Part shown: positions 47,401 through 54,457 of the stretch, one piece after another
Layout of the letters: each line of letters starts with the position of its first letter
Position numbering within the stretch: position 1 is the stretch's first letter
Assembly (NCBI GenBank): GCA_028692715.1
Contig: JAQUWU010000024.1
Span: 1 to 64,000 of the forward strand
Origin: Paludibacter sp.
GTDB lineage: Bacteria > Bacteroidota > Bacteroidia > Bacteroidales > Paludibacteraceae
Length of the DNA: 64,000 nucleotides
Direction of reading: 5' to 3'
Made by a program: the position numbers and the translations under genes
Notes under the pieces: model-generated
What the model was told of the DNA's origin: nothing
Seen by the model: only the letters and a program-made list of their open reading frames with translations
Database searches by the model: none

Positions 47401-48701
47401 TGTGGGATATTTACTTTCAAGGTATCATTTTTCATCCAGGTTTTCCAGCCTTCGTTCAGATTCACGGTTGTACGCCGATCTTTTACTTCCGGAATTGGGA
47501 AATTGAGAGTAGAACGTCCCAGAGGTTTGCTGGTAGCCACAGCTATTCCACGCTGATCGAATTTATTTACGGCACAATAAAAATGATAAACAACACCATT
47601 GTGATTGATGACATAACTTTTATGAGCAAATAAATCGTCGTATTTTTTTGAAGGAATAATTAAATCATCACCTTTCCAATCGAACCAATGAATTAGGTCG
47701 TAACTGCATGCAAAAGTATTGTAAGCTTTATAAGTTTTGTTTGGATTAAACGCCGAAAAATAAAACATGACAAACACATCGCCAAACTTTTGGATTTGTG
47801 CATCGCCAGTTATCATCCCCTGAATTTCGTGAGTAAAAACCGGATTGCCCACATAACGTTTCCAATGTTTCATATCGTTGGAAAGCGCAATACCAATTCG
47901 TTCGCCTTTCAGGTTTGTTTCGGGATGTATTCCCCCGGCATTGTAAAACATAACAAAAGGAGCTCCCAGAGTTTTTGATTTATCCCAATAAATGGTGCTT
48001 TTGTATTGCGTCAGATTTTCAAACCATTGGGCATCTTTATCTTTGCTGGAAAGTATCGGTTTTTTAATTGAATTCCATTCTTCGGCTTTGCTAAGATTTT
48101 TTTCATCAGTCCAGGCTAAACCAATACTTAAAGGTCCTGCCTCATATCCGGCATTAGCACCACCAATATAAGTCATCCAGTTTTTCCCTTTGAAGGGTTG
48201 CAATTCGTAACTTCCACCCCACTCCATATCGGGCAAAGAAGGGAAGCCACCACGCTGATTCATGTCCCACACTCCCTCACGAAACGAAAGTATGCGACCT
48301 TTTGTTTTCCATTCCAGCAAATTATCACTTTCGGCCAACCAGGTTTCGTACCCCCGACCGTCCGTTCCTGTTTTTCCGTTGTAAATAACGAAAGTCATGA
48401 ACCATTTCCCATCTTTCTGAAAAACAGTAGGGCAATCTATTTTATAATTATTAGTGGTTGGAGCCAGTACTAAACCATATTTATAGGGTGTTTTTACCTG
48501 CTCGTAAATTTCAGACATTTTTGACTGGGAAACAACAACCTCACCCCCAACCCCTCTCCCCTGGGAGAGAGGAGCTGATTGTGCAGATAAAAATATTGAA
48601 AAAAGCAGCACTAAGAAAAGGAGTACCTCACCCCTAACCCCTCTCCCAGCGGAGAGAAGAACTGAATTACTTTTATCAATTTTAAATATATCGTTTGTCA
48701 T
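44406..48701 (-). CDS. Multimodular exported GH43-like / GH2 / malectin fusion enzyme
   Basis: At 1431 residues the largest gene here. After the signal helix (LLFLVLLFSIFLSAQ) comes a five-bladed propeller of GH43/GH32-like type (about 75-395: DCPTVFQKDGKWFMTFV, GDAQIQKFGDVFVMFYF). A complete GH2 module follows (about 400-1050): sandwich with GIFRPVVLEV, barrel with acid/base Glu799 in WGLQNES and nucleophile Glu869 in LNGEYGAW. Then a malectin-like carbohydrate-binding domain (RLNCGGDAYTDEFGQNW) and a C-terminal CBM6-like sandwich. Two catalytic modules on one chain imply sequential removal of two sugars. Two palindromic repeats flank the signal helix in frame (LLSAGRGVRGEV and APLSQGRGVGGEV); no Met lies between the first repeat and the helix, so translation must pass through it. 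Confidence 0.82.
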   Translation of the reverse strand: MTNDIFKIDKSNSVLLSAGRGVRGEVLLFLVLLFSIFLSAQSAPLSQGRGVGGEVVVSQSKMSEIYEQVKTPYKYGLVLAPTTNNYKIDCPTVFQKDGKWFMTFVIYNGKTGTDGRGYETWLAESDNLLEWKTKGRILSFREGVWDMNQRGGFPSLPDMEWGGSYELQPFKGKNWMTYIGGANAGYEAGPLSIGLAWTDEKNLSKAEEWNSIKKPILSSKDKDAQWFENLTQYKSTIYWDKSKTLGAPFVMFYNAGGIHPETNLKGERIGIALSNDMKHWKRYVGNPVFTHEIQGMITGDAQIQKFGDVFVMFYFSAFNPNKTYKAYNTFACSYDLIHWFDWKGDDLIIPSKKYDDLFAHKSYVINHNGVVYHFYCAVNKFDQRGIAVATSKPLGRSTLNFPIPEVKDRRTTVNLNEGWKTWMKNDTLKVNIPHNWDDYYGYRQLTHGNLHGTATYIKIFTAPIIEKNKSTFLRFEGVGTYATVILNGKNYGRFLSGRTTFTIDVSKEIKPGTTNQLTVIAEHPEMIWDMPWVCGGCSSEWGFSEGSQPLGIFRPVVLEVTDNIRIEPFGVHVWNNAKADSIFIETEVKNYSNKTEEVELVNKLNNEDGIAAFRLAGKVILKAGETKIIRRSSPINDQIRWSTERPYLYKLASMIKRGDNVTTDEIITSFGIRTISWPVKRNDEDGRFYLNEKPFFINGTCEYEHQFGQSHAFSDDQIYSRVKQIKAAGFNAFRDAHQPHNLEYQRLLDENGLLEWTQFSAHIWYDTPQFRENFKNLLRQWVKERRNSPSLIMWGLQNESVLPKDFAEECSAIIREMDPTANDMRVITTCNGGEGTDWDVIQNWSGTYGGNIENYGQELIQKNQLLNGEYGAWRSLGLHTEPAEFDENGIWSEDRATQLLEKKIRLVELVKDSVCGQFQWVFSSHDNPGRRQPDEMYRVMDKVGPFNYKGLVSPWEEPTDAYYMYRANYVSAKKDPMVYIVSHTWPNRFKKRTRATIEVYSNCDSVKLYNDAVDSVYLGRKKNNGIGTHFMWENRDIRYNVLRAIGFYGGKTVVEDVIVMNNLEKAPHFDVLFIDSTTSSHTINKVDNLKGDPNYNYLYRLNCGGDAYTDEFGQNWLKDDTLFSTSWAADFKELNPYQASQRVTYDPIRGTKDWSLFGHFRFGRHKLKYNFAVPDGNYRVELYFTEPWHGTGGGVGTDCEGLRLFDVAVNDSVVLNDLDIWAESGHDAALKKVVNANVKGGKLEISFPEVKAGQAIISAIAIASTDKSILTKAYQISDWSWDEADKNVLVKTPKEMLPEDENVRQSAVYKVESAILSGKYKKITLKNIAGIKFSNSKTAIIQWNISPGLAQVYALRFNYMNISGEAKVFNIQLVDSKGVILKNDEITFPETPEKWKQISTTTGTYINAGNYKVVISGENVSGLAFTSLEIQ
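48539..48573. repeat. Palindromic repeat after the signal-peptide codons
   Basis: CCTCACCCCCAACCCC then TCTCCC-CTGG-GAGAGA. Encodes APLSQGRGVGGEV right after the predicted cleavage site of the fusion enzyme. Confidence 0.9.
48626..48657. repeat. Palindromic repeat before the signal-peptide codons
   Basis: CCTCACCCCTAACCCC then TCTCCC-AGC-GGAGAGA. Encodes LLSAGRGVRGEV directly before the hydrophobic signal helix of the fusion enzyme. Confidence 0.9.
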
Positions 48702-48810
48702 ATAGCACTTTCATTTGGTGACGAGGTGACGTAAAATGACCTTCCTCACCTAATTTTTTTCATCCGCAACTAATAAAAAAAATGTTTATTCGGAACATTT
48801 TTCATTTACT

Positions 48811-49584
48811 TTATTCGTGCAAAATTCTTCTATAAATGCAGGTTGTATTGTTGCAAATTTTGCAACCGTATTCGTGGAGCTTTAGATTTTTGCCAAGACC
48901 AATTAATCCGCTGACTGATTTTCGTGGAGTCATCAAACAAGAATCACTTAAAGCAATTCCGGTTGGATTCTCACCAATCAACTGAAATAAATTTTGCTGA
49001 TCGGATAGTGGCCAGTTACAATAACCGGGACTATAACGATTGGAAATTTTCAATTTCTTTTCAAGCATCTTTATTTTCAAACTTTCCTGAATTTTATCCA
49101 TTGCTTTCTCAACAGTAAGCGAGCCAATAGCATCCAAGATATAGGCTTCCATGATATCGCCCTGTTCGTTCAACCTGTTTGTAAGTTGAGTAAAATATTC
49201 ACCGGCAGTACATACGAAAAGGGCAACCTGAGTAGCTTCCTTAATATATCCACACAACTGGCGACCTAAATTGAATTCGATGTTTTCAATGCAAATTAAT
49301 CCATCTTTCAACCTCAATTCTTCTAAATTTTTCAATATATAGTAACCCGAAATACCAGTATCAAGATTTAACTGAGGTAGAACCTCCTTAATGAAAACAA
49401 TGGCAGGATGCTCTTCTTCCAAATTTGTAGACTTGATAAAATCAAGAATCTCTGCAAATGTAGGTGCCACTTCGGAGAAAGTGAAATGATAAAAAATACC
49501 CTCGCCCCCTAAAGGGGAGTCTACCCCTAACCCCTGAAGGGGAACAGAGTTACTTTCTTTTCCGTTTTTGATTATATTTTGCAT
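48811..49584 (-). CDS. MetH activation-domain-like protein (corrinoid system)
   Basis: A 257-residue cytoplasmic protein similar to the vitamin B12-dependent methionine synthase activation domain, here as a free-standing protein. The signature is SNRYSPGYCNWPLSDQQNLF followed by LSDSCLMTPRKSVSGLIG (the SAM-site region in MetH), with a C-terminal CKICNNTTCIYRR cysteine cluster seen in stand-alone relatives from corrinoid methyltransferase operons. Such proteins bind SAM and the corrinoid protein and may help restore the cobalt to its active state; the relation is from family knowledge. The gene lies just downstream of the MtaA-like and corrinoid-protein genes. Residues 11-31 (SVPLQGLGVDSPLGGEG) come from two palindromic repeats; no Met occurs after them until far inside, so the original start codon seems to have been replaced. 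Confidence 0.82.
   Translation of the reverse strand: MQNIIKNGKESNSVPLQGLGVDSPLGGEGIFYHFTFSEVAPTFAEILDFIKSTNLEEEHPAIVFIKEVLPQLNLDTGISGYYILKNLEELRLKDGLICIENIEFNLGRQLCGYIKEATQVALFVCTAGEYFTQLTNRLNEQGDIMEAYILDAIGSLTVEKAMDKIQESLKIKMLEKKLKISNRYSPGYCNWPLSDQQNLFQLIGENPTGIALSDSCLMTPRKSVSGLIGLGKNLKLHEYGCKICNNTTCIYRRILHE
49499..49543. repeat. Two tandem palindromic repeats at a gene start
   Basis: CCCCCTAAAGGGGAGT followed by CCCCTAACCCCTGAAGGGG. In frame on the minus strand as VPLQGLGV and SPLGGEG at the N-terminus of the activation-domain protein. Confidence 0.9.
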
Positions 49585-49609
49585 TTGTATTAGTCTGTTG
49601 ACACTAATT

Positions 49610-50611
49610 TTATTCCCCTTTAGGGGTTGTATTCATTATTGTTTCAAGAAAAATTCTGATATTCTCTTCCGGCACATGAGGCGGTAAATCGCAACCACTC
49701 GAAATAACAAAATTTTTATATCCCGAAGTTTTACTTAATAAACTTTCAGTTTCCAATTTTACTGAATCAACACTTCCTTGCTTGAATACTCCTACCGGAT
49801 CCAGATTTCCCATAACAATAATATCTTCGGGACATTCTTTCAGAACTTCAACCATATTTATAGCGTTCCCAAAATGCAGTGCCTTGGCGCCACTAGCAAT
49901 CATTGCCTGAGTACAATGTCCATAATTTCCACAATTATGAAGTATTACAGTGAAATTATCATCTTGAACTGCTTCAACAATTTTTTTTACAAAATCTGTT
50001 GAATACAGGTTACAATCATCGTTCGAAAGTAACCCTGCAGCCGGTTCAGCAATAATAACTCCGTGAGAACCAACATCCTTTAATGCCTGACAATAATTCA
50101 ATAGAAACTCGGTACATTTCGATAATAAATTGAGTATTGTTTCAGGGTCTATATAAATACCTACCATTATTTCCGACATATCGAATAAGCGACCAGCCAG
50201 CGAAAATGGACCAATACATCCTGAAAAAACAGGTTTATCTTTAATGTGATCTATTGCTAATTTATTTGCTAATAGATATTGTGAAATCCGACCTTTATCA
50301 AGCGTCGGAACTTTTAATGCATCAACTGTTTCAGCATCCCACACCAATCTTCCGGTTACTGATGGAATTTTATCTTCAGAAAAATTTACTTCAGCACCAA
50401 AAGCTTCAGCCTCAACAGTCAAATCCATAATAGAAGTACAAACATTGGTGTTGAAATTCTCGGATATATATTTAATTGCTTCGAAATGAATCTGTCCGTT
50501 CGTGACAGCATCTTTTACAGTATATCCTAATGCTTCAATGCCGGGATGCGTCATTATTGGGAAAGCAGTTACTGTGGAACTTTGTAAAATTTGATCTATA
50601 AATTGTTTCAT
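49610..50611 (-). CDS. MtaA/UroD-fold cobalamin methyltransferase (zinc type)
   Basis: A 333-residue TIM-barrel protein of the uroporphyrinogen-decarboxylase superfamily, MtaA/CmuA-like branch. The zinc-binding set of methyl-accepting methyltransferases is visible: His225-x-Cys227 in ILHNCGNYG and Cys307 in SSGCDLPPH. In methanogens and acetogens such enzymes move the methyl group from a corrinoid protein to coenzyme M or tetrahydrofolate; a tetrahydrofolate acceptor is likeliest in Bacteroidota. It neighbours the corrinoid protein (50763-51434). The last residues (TTPKGE) and stop come from a palindromic repeat. True heme-pathway UroD lacks these cysteines, so hemE is excluded. Confidence 0.85.
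   Translation of the reverse strand: MKQFIDQILQSSTVTAFPIMTHPGIEALGYTVKDAVTNGQIHFEAIKYISENFNTNVCTSIMDLTVEAEAFGAEVNFSEDKIPSVTGRLVWDAETVDALKVPTLDKGRISQYLLANKLAIDHIKDKPVFSGCIGPFSLAGRLFDMSEIMVGIYIDPETILNLLSKCTEFLLNYCQALKDVGSHGVIIAEPAAGLLSNDDCNLYSTDFVKKIVEAVQDDNFTVILHNCGNYGHCTQAMIASGAKALHFGNAINMVEVLKECPEDIIVMGNLDPVGVFKQGSVDSVKLETESLLSKTSGYKNFVISSGCDLPPHVPEENIRIFLETIMNTTPKGE
49613..49629. repeat. Palindromic repeat forming a gene end
   Basis: CCCCTTTAGGGG core. Read on the minus strand it gives the C-terminal TPKGE and TAA stop of the MtaA-like gene. Confidence 0.85.
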
Positions 50612-50629
50612 AAAGATACGACCTCTAAC

Positions 50630-50664
50630 CCTACCTAAAGTTAGGTAAACCCTAAAGGGGAATT
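50630..50664. repeat. Compound palindromic repeat in spacer
   Basis: CCCTACCTAAAGTTAGGT arms nested inside CCCTAAAGGGG, the same compound form as at 27030 and 57386, between the corrinoid-protein and MtaA-like genes. Confidence 0.8.
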
Positions 50665-50738
50665 AAGTTACTTTCGTCTATTAAATGGGTTGAAATGATT
50701 CTTAAAATACGATAATGTCTCGCATTGCGCTCTATCAA

Positions 50739-50764
50739 AGTCCTCTTTAGGGGATTTAGGGGTC
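50739..50764. repeat. Palindromic repeat at the corrinoid-protein gene end
   Basis: CCTCTTTAGGGGATTTAGGGG, adjoining (and just touching) the TGA stop of the corrinoid-protein gene. Confidence 0.82.
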
Positions 50765-51434
50765 ATGCAGAAATTTTATCTAACCACACAATTCCTTCCT
50801 GAGGATTTTTTCCGTAACCATCAGCTCCGATTTGTAATGCAAAATCAGCTGAGAGAGGTGCTCCACCCACAATCACTTTTGTGTCCGGAGAAATAGCTTT
50901 TATAGCTTCAATTACGGGTTTCATGTTTACCATAGTTGTTGTAAGCAAAGCAGAAATCCCTACTACTGCACCCGGATTTTGTTGTAATGTTTCAACAAAT
51001 TTCTCTGCTCTCACATCAATTCCTAAATCAATTACTTCCCAGCCGGCACCTTCCACCATCATACTAAAAAGATTTTTGCCTATATCGTGTAAATCGCCAA
51101 ACACTGTTCCGATAATGAATTTTCCTTTTCGTTGAACAGCACCACTGGCAAAATAGGGTTTTAAATGCATCATCGAAGCACTCATCGCCTTGGCCGACAA
51201 CAACATTTGAGGAACAAATATTTTATTTTCTGTAAATTTTTGGCCCACTTTATTCATAGCCGAAATCAAAGCATTATTCAAAATTTCACCGGGTTCTACA
51301 CCTGCTTCTAATGCTTCTTTAGTGATTTCATCAGCACCGGGTTGTCCTTTCATTTGAGGTGGATACGGCGATGCCAAATTGATTTTTCCGAATTCTACAC
51401 ATTCGGATAGTTTTTCCAATAATTCTGAATTCAT
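50763..51434 (-). CDS. Corrinoid (cobalamin-binding) methyl-carrier protein
   Basis: A 223-residue methyl carrier of the MtaC/MtbC/MttC type. Residues 1-100 form the four-helix cap (B12-binding 2: LNNALISAMNKVGQKF, FVPQMLLSAKAMS). The Rossmann-like B12 domain follows, with His116 in GDLHDIGKN as lower cobalt ligand (DxHxxG), VGISALLTTTM and VGGAPLS. These are the complete set of marks for base-off/His-on cobalamin binding. It accepts a methyl group from a substrate-specific methyltransferase and passes it to an MtaA-like partner. Found beside the MtaA-like gene and the activation-domain gene, and next to rhaT. Confidence 0.95.
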   Translation of the reverse strand: MNSELLEKLSECVEFGKINLASPYPPQMKGQPGADEITKEALEAGVEPGEILNNALISAMNKVGQKFTENKIFVPQMLLSAKAMSASMMHLKPYFASGAVQRKGKFIIGTVFGDLHDIGKNLFSMMVEGAGWEVIDLGIDVRAEKFVETLQQNPGAVVGISALLTTTMVNMKPVIEAIKAISPDTKVIVGGAPLSADFALQIGADGYGKNPQEGIVWLDKISA

Positions 51435-51690
51435 AATATCTATGTTGTTATTTATTTCATGTTATATGCCCTTTGGACGTTGTTTTATTATTTAAATTCG
51501 TCATTCTTATTTCGAACTCGTCTTGACTTTTTATAATATCGCTCCTACGGAGCTTTTGTTTCATTGAATAAATATTTCTACCATACTATCGCTTCTCCGG
51601 AGCTCTGAAAACACCTTATTCTCTTTGCAACACTAAATAATTACAGTCGAAGACTAGATAACTATTAATTGAGACAAAGCCAAATAACAT
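51435..51690. repeat. Spacer with two small GGAGC hairpins
   Basis: Within the 256-base spacer, ATCGCTCCTACGGAGC (about 51538-51553) and a variant ATCGCTTCTCCGGAGC (about 51589-51604) each carry a GCTCC/GGAGC-type inverted repeat and share flanks. They look like a second, minor dispersed repeat family. No gene is visible in the spacer. Confidence 0.55.
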
Positions 51691-52755
51691 TTATTTCTGT
51701 GCAGCTAAAATTTGCTCTCCATAATAGCTTCCATACGATATAATGACGGATGAAGCGAGTAATAGTACTAATGCGACTATTAGAATTAAGTAAGTACGTT
51801 TTGACACTTGCTTCCATTCTTTCATAAGTAAACCAACTCCATAACTGAAAAATATCAACATTGACATGTGCAATACCCAACTTATAAACTGGAAATTACC
51901 CATGCGAACATGACCTAAACCGTAAAAGAAAAATTGTCCGAACCATAGAGTTCCAGCCAATGCAGACCACAATGTATTTTTAAATCGTTGTCCGAAAGGA
52001 ATTCCGCTTGCTTTTGTAAATTCTTTCAATGTTTTATTTTTCCAACCGGCAACAAGAAACCAAATCAGATTCACAACGAAACATCCGGCTGTTGAAACAA
52101 TCAATTTGGCATTTCCTTCAAACTCCCCGGCTCCATGCTGTGCTGCCATATCTGCTATAGGCTGTCCTGTTTCCAGCGAGATATTGAAAACTGCAGATAA
52201 AAATCCTGCTGCAATGGCCAAAGCCAAGCCCACTTTCATATTAAAATGAGCTGAATGTTTCAATTCGCCCAAATCTTTTTCTTTTTTGAAGCCCGCGACT
52301 CCAATAAATACGATTCCCAAAATAGATAATATCATTCCCAAAAGGACAATACTGCTTCCCGGACGATTAAAATACTCAATCACCTGACCGTGTAATAATA
52401 AAGGAGTCATTGTTCCTAAAATGGCCGAAAGTCCGATACTGATGGAATAGGTTAACGAATAACCAATATGCTGAATGGCAAAACCGAAAGACATGCCACC
52501 AAACCCATACACCGCACCTAACAAAAATGCACCCCAAAAAGCGTTGTTTGGTGCATCTCTCAAAATCTCAAAGAAATCGGGAACCGTAAGATAGCCTATA
52601 ATCAGTGGCATTATCAGCCAGGCAAAAGCAGATTGTACCAACCAAAATGTCCCCCAAGACCATTGCTTGGTTTTTTGACTTGGCAGATAGCAAGTGGAAG
52701 CCGAAGCTCCACCAATGGCGTGAAAAAATGTACCGAGTAATGGATTTGATGTCAT
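51691..52755 (-). CDS. rhaT: L-rhamnose:proton symporter
   Basis: A 354-residue inner-membrane carrier with ten helices, of the RhaT branch of the drug/metabolite transporter superfamily. Recognisable stretches: LLGTFFHAIGGASASTCYLP at the N-terminus, FWGAFLLGAVYGFGGMSFG, YSISIGLSAILGTMTPLL and GHVRMGNFQFISWVLHMS. Imports L-rhamnose, and in some members L-lyxose. Together with the GH106 enzyme and the mutarotase it is good evidence that the locus handles L-rhamnose. In this window no rhamnose isomerase, kinase or aldolase (rhaABD) is seen, so later steps are encoded elsewhere or by the keto-acid route. Confidence 0.93.
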   Translation of the reverse strand: MTSNPLLGTFFHAIGGASASTCYLPSQKTKQWSWGTFWLVQSAFAWLIMPLIIGYLTVPDFFEILRDAPNNAFWGAFLLGAVYGFGGMSFGFAIQHIGYSLTYSISIGLSAILGTMTPLLLHGQVIEYFNRPGSSIVLLGMILSILGIVFIGVAGFKKEKDLGELKHSAHFNMKVGLALAIAAGFLSAVFNISLETGQPIADMAAQHGAGEFEGNAKLIVSTAGCFVVNLIWFLVAGWKNKTLKEFTKASGIPFGQRFKNTLWSALAGTLWFGQFFFYGLGHVRMGNFQFISWVLHMSMLIFFSYGVGLLMKEWKQVSKRTYLILIVALVLLLASSVIISYGSYYGEQILAAQK

Positions 52756-52758
52756 ATA

Positions 52759-52790
52759 ACCTCCCCTTAGTCCCGTCCAAAGGAAGGGAA
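52759..52790. repeat. Degenerate palindromic repeat before rhaT
   Basis: CCTCCCCTTAGTCCCG with an imperfect CCAAAGGAAGGG arm, a decayed copy upstream of the rhaT start. Confidence 0.6.
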
Positions 52791-52817
52791 ACCTGTTTTA
52801 TTATAAGTTGTTTAATA

Positions 52818-53183
52818 TTATTTTTCGCAATCTCCCTCTCCCTCTCCTTTGGAGAGGGTTGGGGAGAGGTAAAAAATCTCTTCCATATCCGCCCAAAATT
52901 CACCGACATTTCTCGTTTCAATGGGTTGCATCAATGGTTTTACAACATCCCACCACCGTTGCGTTTCCGAGTCGGAAGCCATTTTTGCCATATCGCCTTC
53001 AAAATCAGTTCCCACATATTCGAAATAGGCAAAAAGTACTAAATCTTTTTTAAAAATGGAATAGTTCTGAATATTGCAATCAGAAATCATTTTCAACACT
53101 CCAGGCCAAACAGCAGCATGTTGTTTTACATACTCGTTGGCACATTCGGGTTTTAAGTAAATTATCTGTCCAAAACGTTTCAT
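52818..53183 (-). CDS. rhaM: L-rhamnose mutarotase
   Basis: Interconverts alpha and beta anomers of L-rhamnose. The 121-residue protein starts at 53183 (MKRFGQIIYLKPECANEY); the frame is open to 53234, but those codons translate another palindromic repeat and are not needed. Tyr18 and His22 (ANEYVKQHAAVWP) match the catalytic residues of E. coli RhaM, and MKRFGQ, WWDVVKPLMQP and FWADMEEIF are family marks. The usual length is about 104; the surplus C-terminal residues (LSPTLSKGEGEGDCEK) come from a palindromic repeat that also supplies the stop region. Lies directly upstream of rhaT in the same orientation. Confidence 0.92.
   Translation of the reverse strand: MKRFGQIIYLKPECANEYVKQHAAVWPGVLKMISDCNIQNYSIFKKDLVLFAYFEYVGTDFEGDMAKMASDSETQRWWDVVKPLMQPIETRNVGEFWADMEEIFYLSPTLSKGEGEGDCEK
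52830..52869. repeat. Palindromic repeat forming the rhaM C-terminus
   Basis: TCTCCCTCTCC-TTTGG-AGAGGG form with GGGGAGAGG. It is read as LSPTLSKGEGEGD at the end of rhamnose mutarotase. Confidence 0.85.
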
Positions 53184-53197
53184 AATAATCTCTTGCC

Positions 53198-53223
53198 CAC
53201 TAAATCCCCCTAAAGAGGGACTT
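53198..53223. repeat. Palindromic repeat at the rhaM start
   Basis: CACTAAATCCCCCTAAAGAGGGACT, a short copy 15 bases upstream of the preferred rhaM ATG. Confidence 0.75.
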
Positions 53224-53292
53224 TCAGATAGCATACATTTTTAATTGTTTATTATTTAAATTTCAATGAAAGAAACTTTCAATTTCGAAAGA

Positions 53293-53312
53293 ATTCCCCC
53301 TTTAGGGGATCA
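53293..53312. repeat. Palindromic repeat at the end of a UroD-fold gene
   Basis: TTCCCCCTTTAGGGGATC, overlapping the TGA stop of the gene 53310-54344 by a few bases. Confidence 0.8.
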
Positions 53313-54344
53313 GATGCCCAATGCCAAAAACATTGCCTCCACATTTGCAGGTGGAATATCCGGCAAAATGGCTTCGTGACTGGGTGAAATGATTAATCCG
53401 GTTGGAAATAATTGTTTCAATTCCATCACCTTAGCAGAAACCTGCTCAGGTGTACCATTTACTAATAAATGTTGTGCATCCACCCCGCCACAAAAAGAAG
53501 CTTTACCACCAAATCCGGCTTTTAATGTTGAAGCATCCATATCGGCAGCTAAAGCTTGTATCGGATGAATGGAATCAACACCTAAATCAATCAAATCCTG
53601 AATAATCGGATAAATAGATCCACAGGAATGATGAATTACTTTTAGACCATAACCTTTTGCCTGATCAATCAGTTTTTTTGTTCCCGGAAAAACATAGGTA
53701 CGTAACGAGTCCGGATCGACCATTAAACCATTCTGACTACCAAAATCATTTCCAATCAACACTGCATCCAAATATCCTTTGGTGGCTTCGTAAAAAATTT
53801 CGTTTGCTTTCAAATAAAAATCAGTAATTCTATCAATCACTGCCTGAAACATATCAGGATTCATCAGCATCACCATCAGCGCCTTTTCCATACCGAAAGC
53901 CGCACATACATCCTGAAAATGAGCACTCCACATTACTCCCATACGAACATAATCGGGATTTACCGCCATTGCAAGTCTGCGTGATTCTTCCACATCAAGA
54001 TAATGTGCCGGATCGGGCCACGGGAAAGTATCAACCAATGCAGGATCGTCAATATCTTCGAAAAACCCCGGAGCTGTCAGTGTTCGTTCATCAGGTTTAT
54101 CATCATGAGCCATTTTAGCAAATTTAAACGCACAAGCTATATGGTTCGAAGGCGGAAAATTATACGGAACTTCAATGGGATAAATATCATCATCAAGTTT
54201 TATTTTCAATTCATCAACTGAATTTACATGGAAATACTCCAGTAATCCGGGAATAGCAGCCGGAACAGGCAACCCTAACCACGAAGCCGGACGATCAACC
54301 GGGTGGTTGATTATTGTTGCGTAAAAACGTTCTTTGTGTGTCAT
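53310..54344 (-). CDS. UroD/MtaA-fold putative methyltransferase, second paralogue
   Basis: A 344-residue TIM-barrel protein of the UroD superfamily, starting at the ATG at 54344 (MTHKERFYATIINHPVDRP). The open frame reaches 54401 but those codons cross a palindromic repeat. It keeps His239-Ser-Cys241 in VIHHSCGSIYP, but at the place of the third zinc ligand it has ISPSHEAILPD (His instead of Cys). This variant occurs in UroD-like proteins encoded with corrinoid proteins and often annotated only as decarboxylase. It could be the substrate-specific (first) methyltransferase that demethylates a sugar and loads the corrinoid protein. This is an inference. Neighbours are rhaM, rhaT and a symporter. 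Confidence 0.8.
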   Translation of the reverse strand: MTHKERFYATIINHPVDRPASWLGLPVPAAIPGLLEYFHVNSVDELKIKLDDDIYPIEVPYNFPPSNHIACAFKFAKMAHDDKPDERTLTAPGFFEDIDDPALVDTFPWPDPAHYLDVEESRRLAMAVNPDYVRMGVMWSAHFQDVCAAFGMEKALMVMLMNPDMFQAVIDRITDFYLKANEIFYEATKGYLDAVLIGNDFGSQNGLMVDPDSLRTYVFPGTKKLIDQAKGYGLKVIHHSCGSIYPIIQDLIDLGVDSIHPIQALAADMDASTLKAGFGGKASFCGGVDAQHLLVNGTPEQVSAKVMELKQLFPTGLIISPSHEAILPDIPPANVEAMFLALGI

Positions 54345-54346
54345 AA

Positions 54347-54372
54347 AACCCCTAGCCCCTAAAGGGGAACTA
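54347..54372. repeat. Palindromic repeat before the second UroD-fold gene
   Basis: CCCCTAGCCCCTAAAGGGG, two bases before the preferred ATG. If the upstream ATG at 54401 were used it would be translated as ISSPLGARG. Confidence 0.88.
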
Positions 54373-54431
54373 ATATTACTATTATTTATTATGTTTTCCA
54401 TTTTTATAAAAGTATAAAAACTATCATTTCT

Positions 54432-54457
54432 TATTCCCCTTTTGGATTTGGGGTCAT
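54432..54457. repeat. Palindromic repeat variant in spacer
   Basis: ATTCCCCTTTTGGATTTGGGG, a decayed copy just after the stop of the symporter gene 54458-56017. Confidence 0.65.

Noticed and set aside
52605-53053. Plus-strand frames of 145 and 81 codons containing repeat-derived peptides (for example LSLSFGEGWGEV)
   Set aside because: They are antisense to rhaT and rhaM and owe their openness to the stop-poor palindromic repeat.
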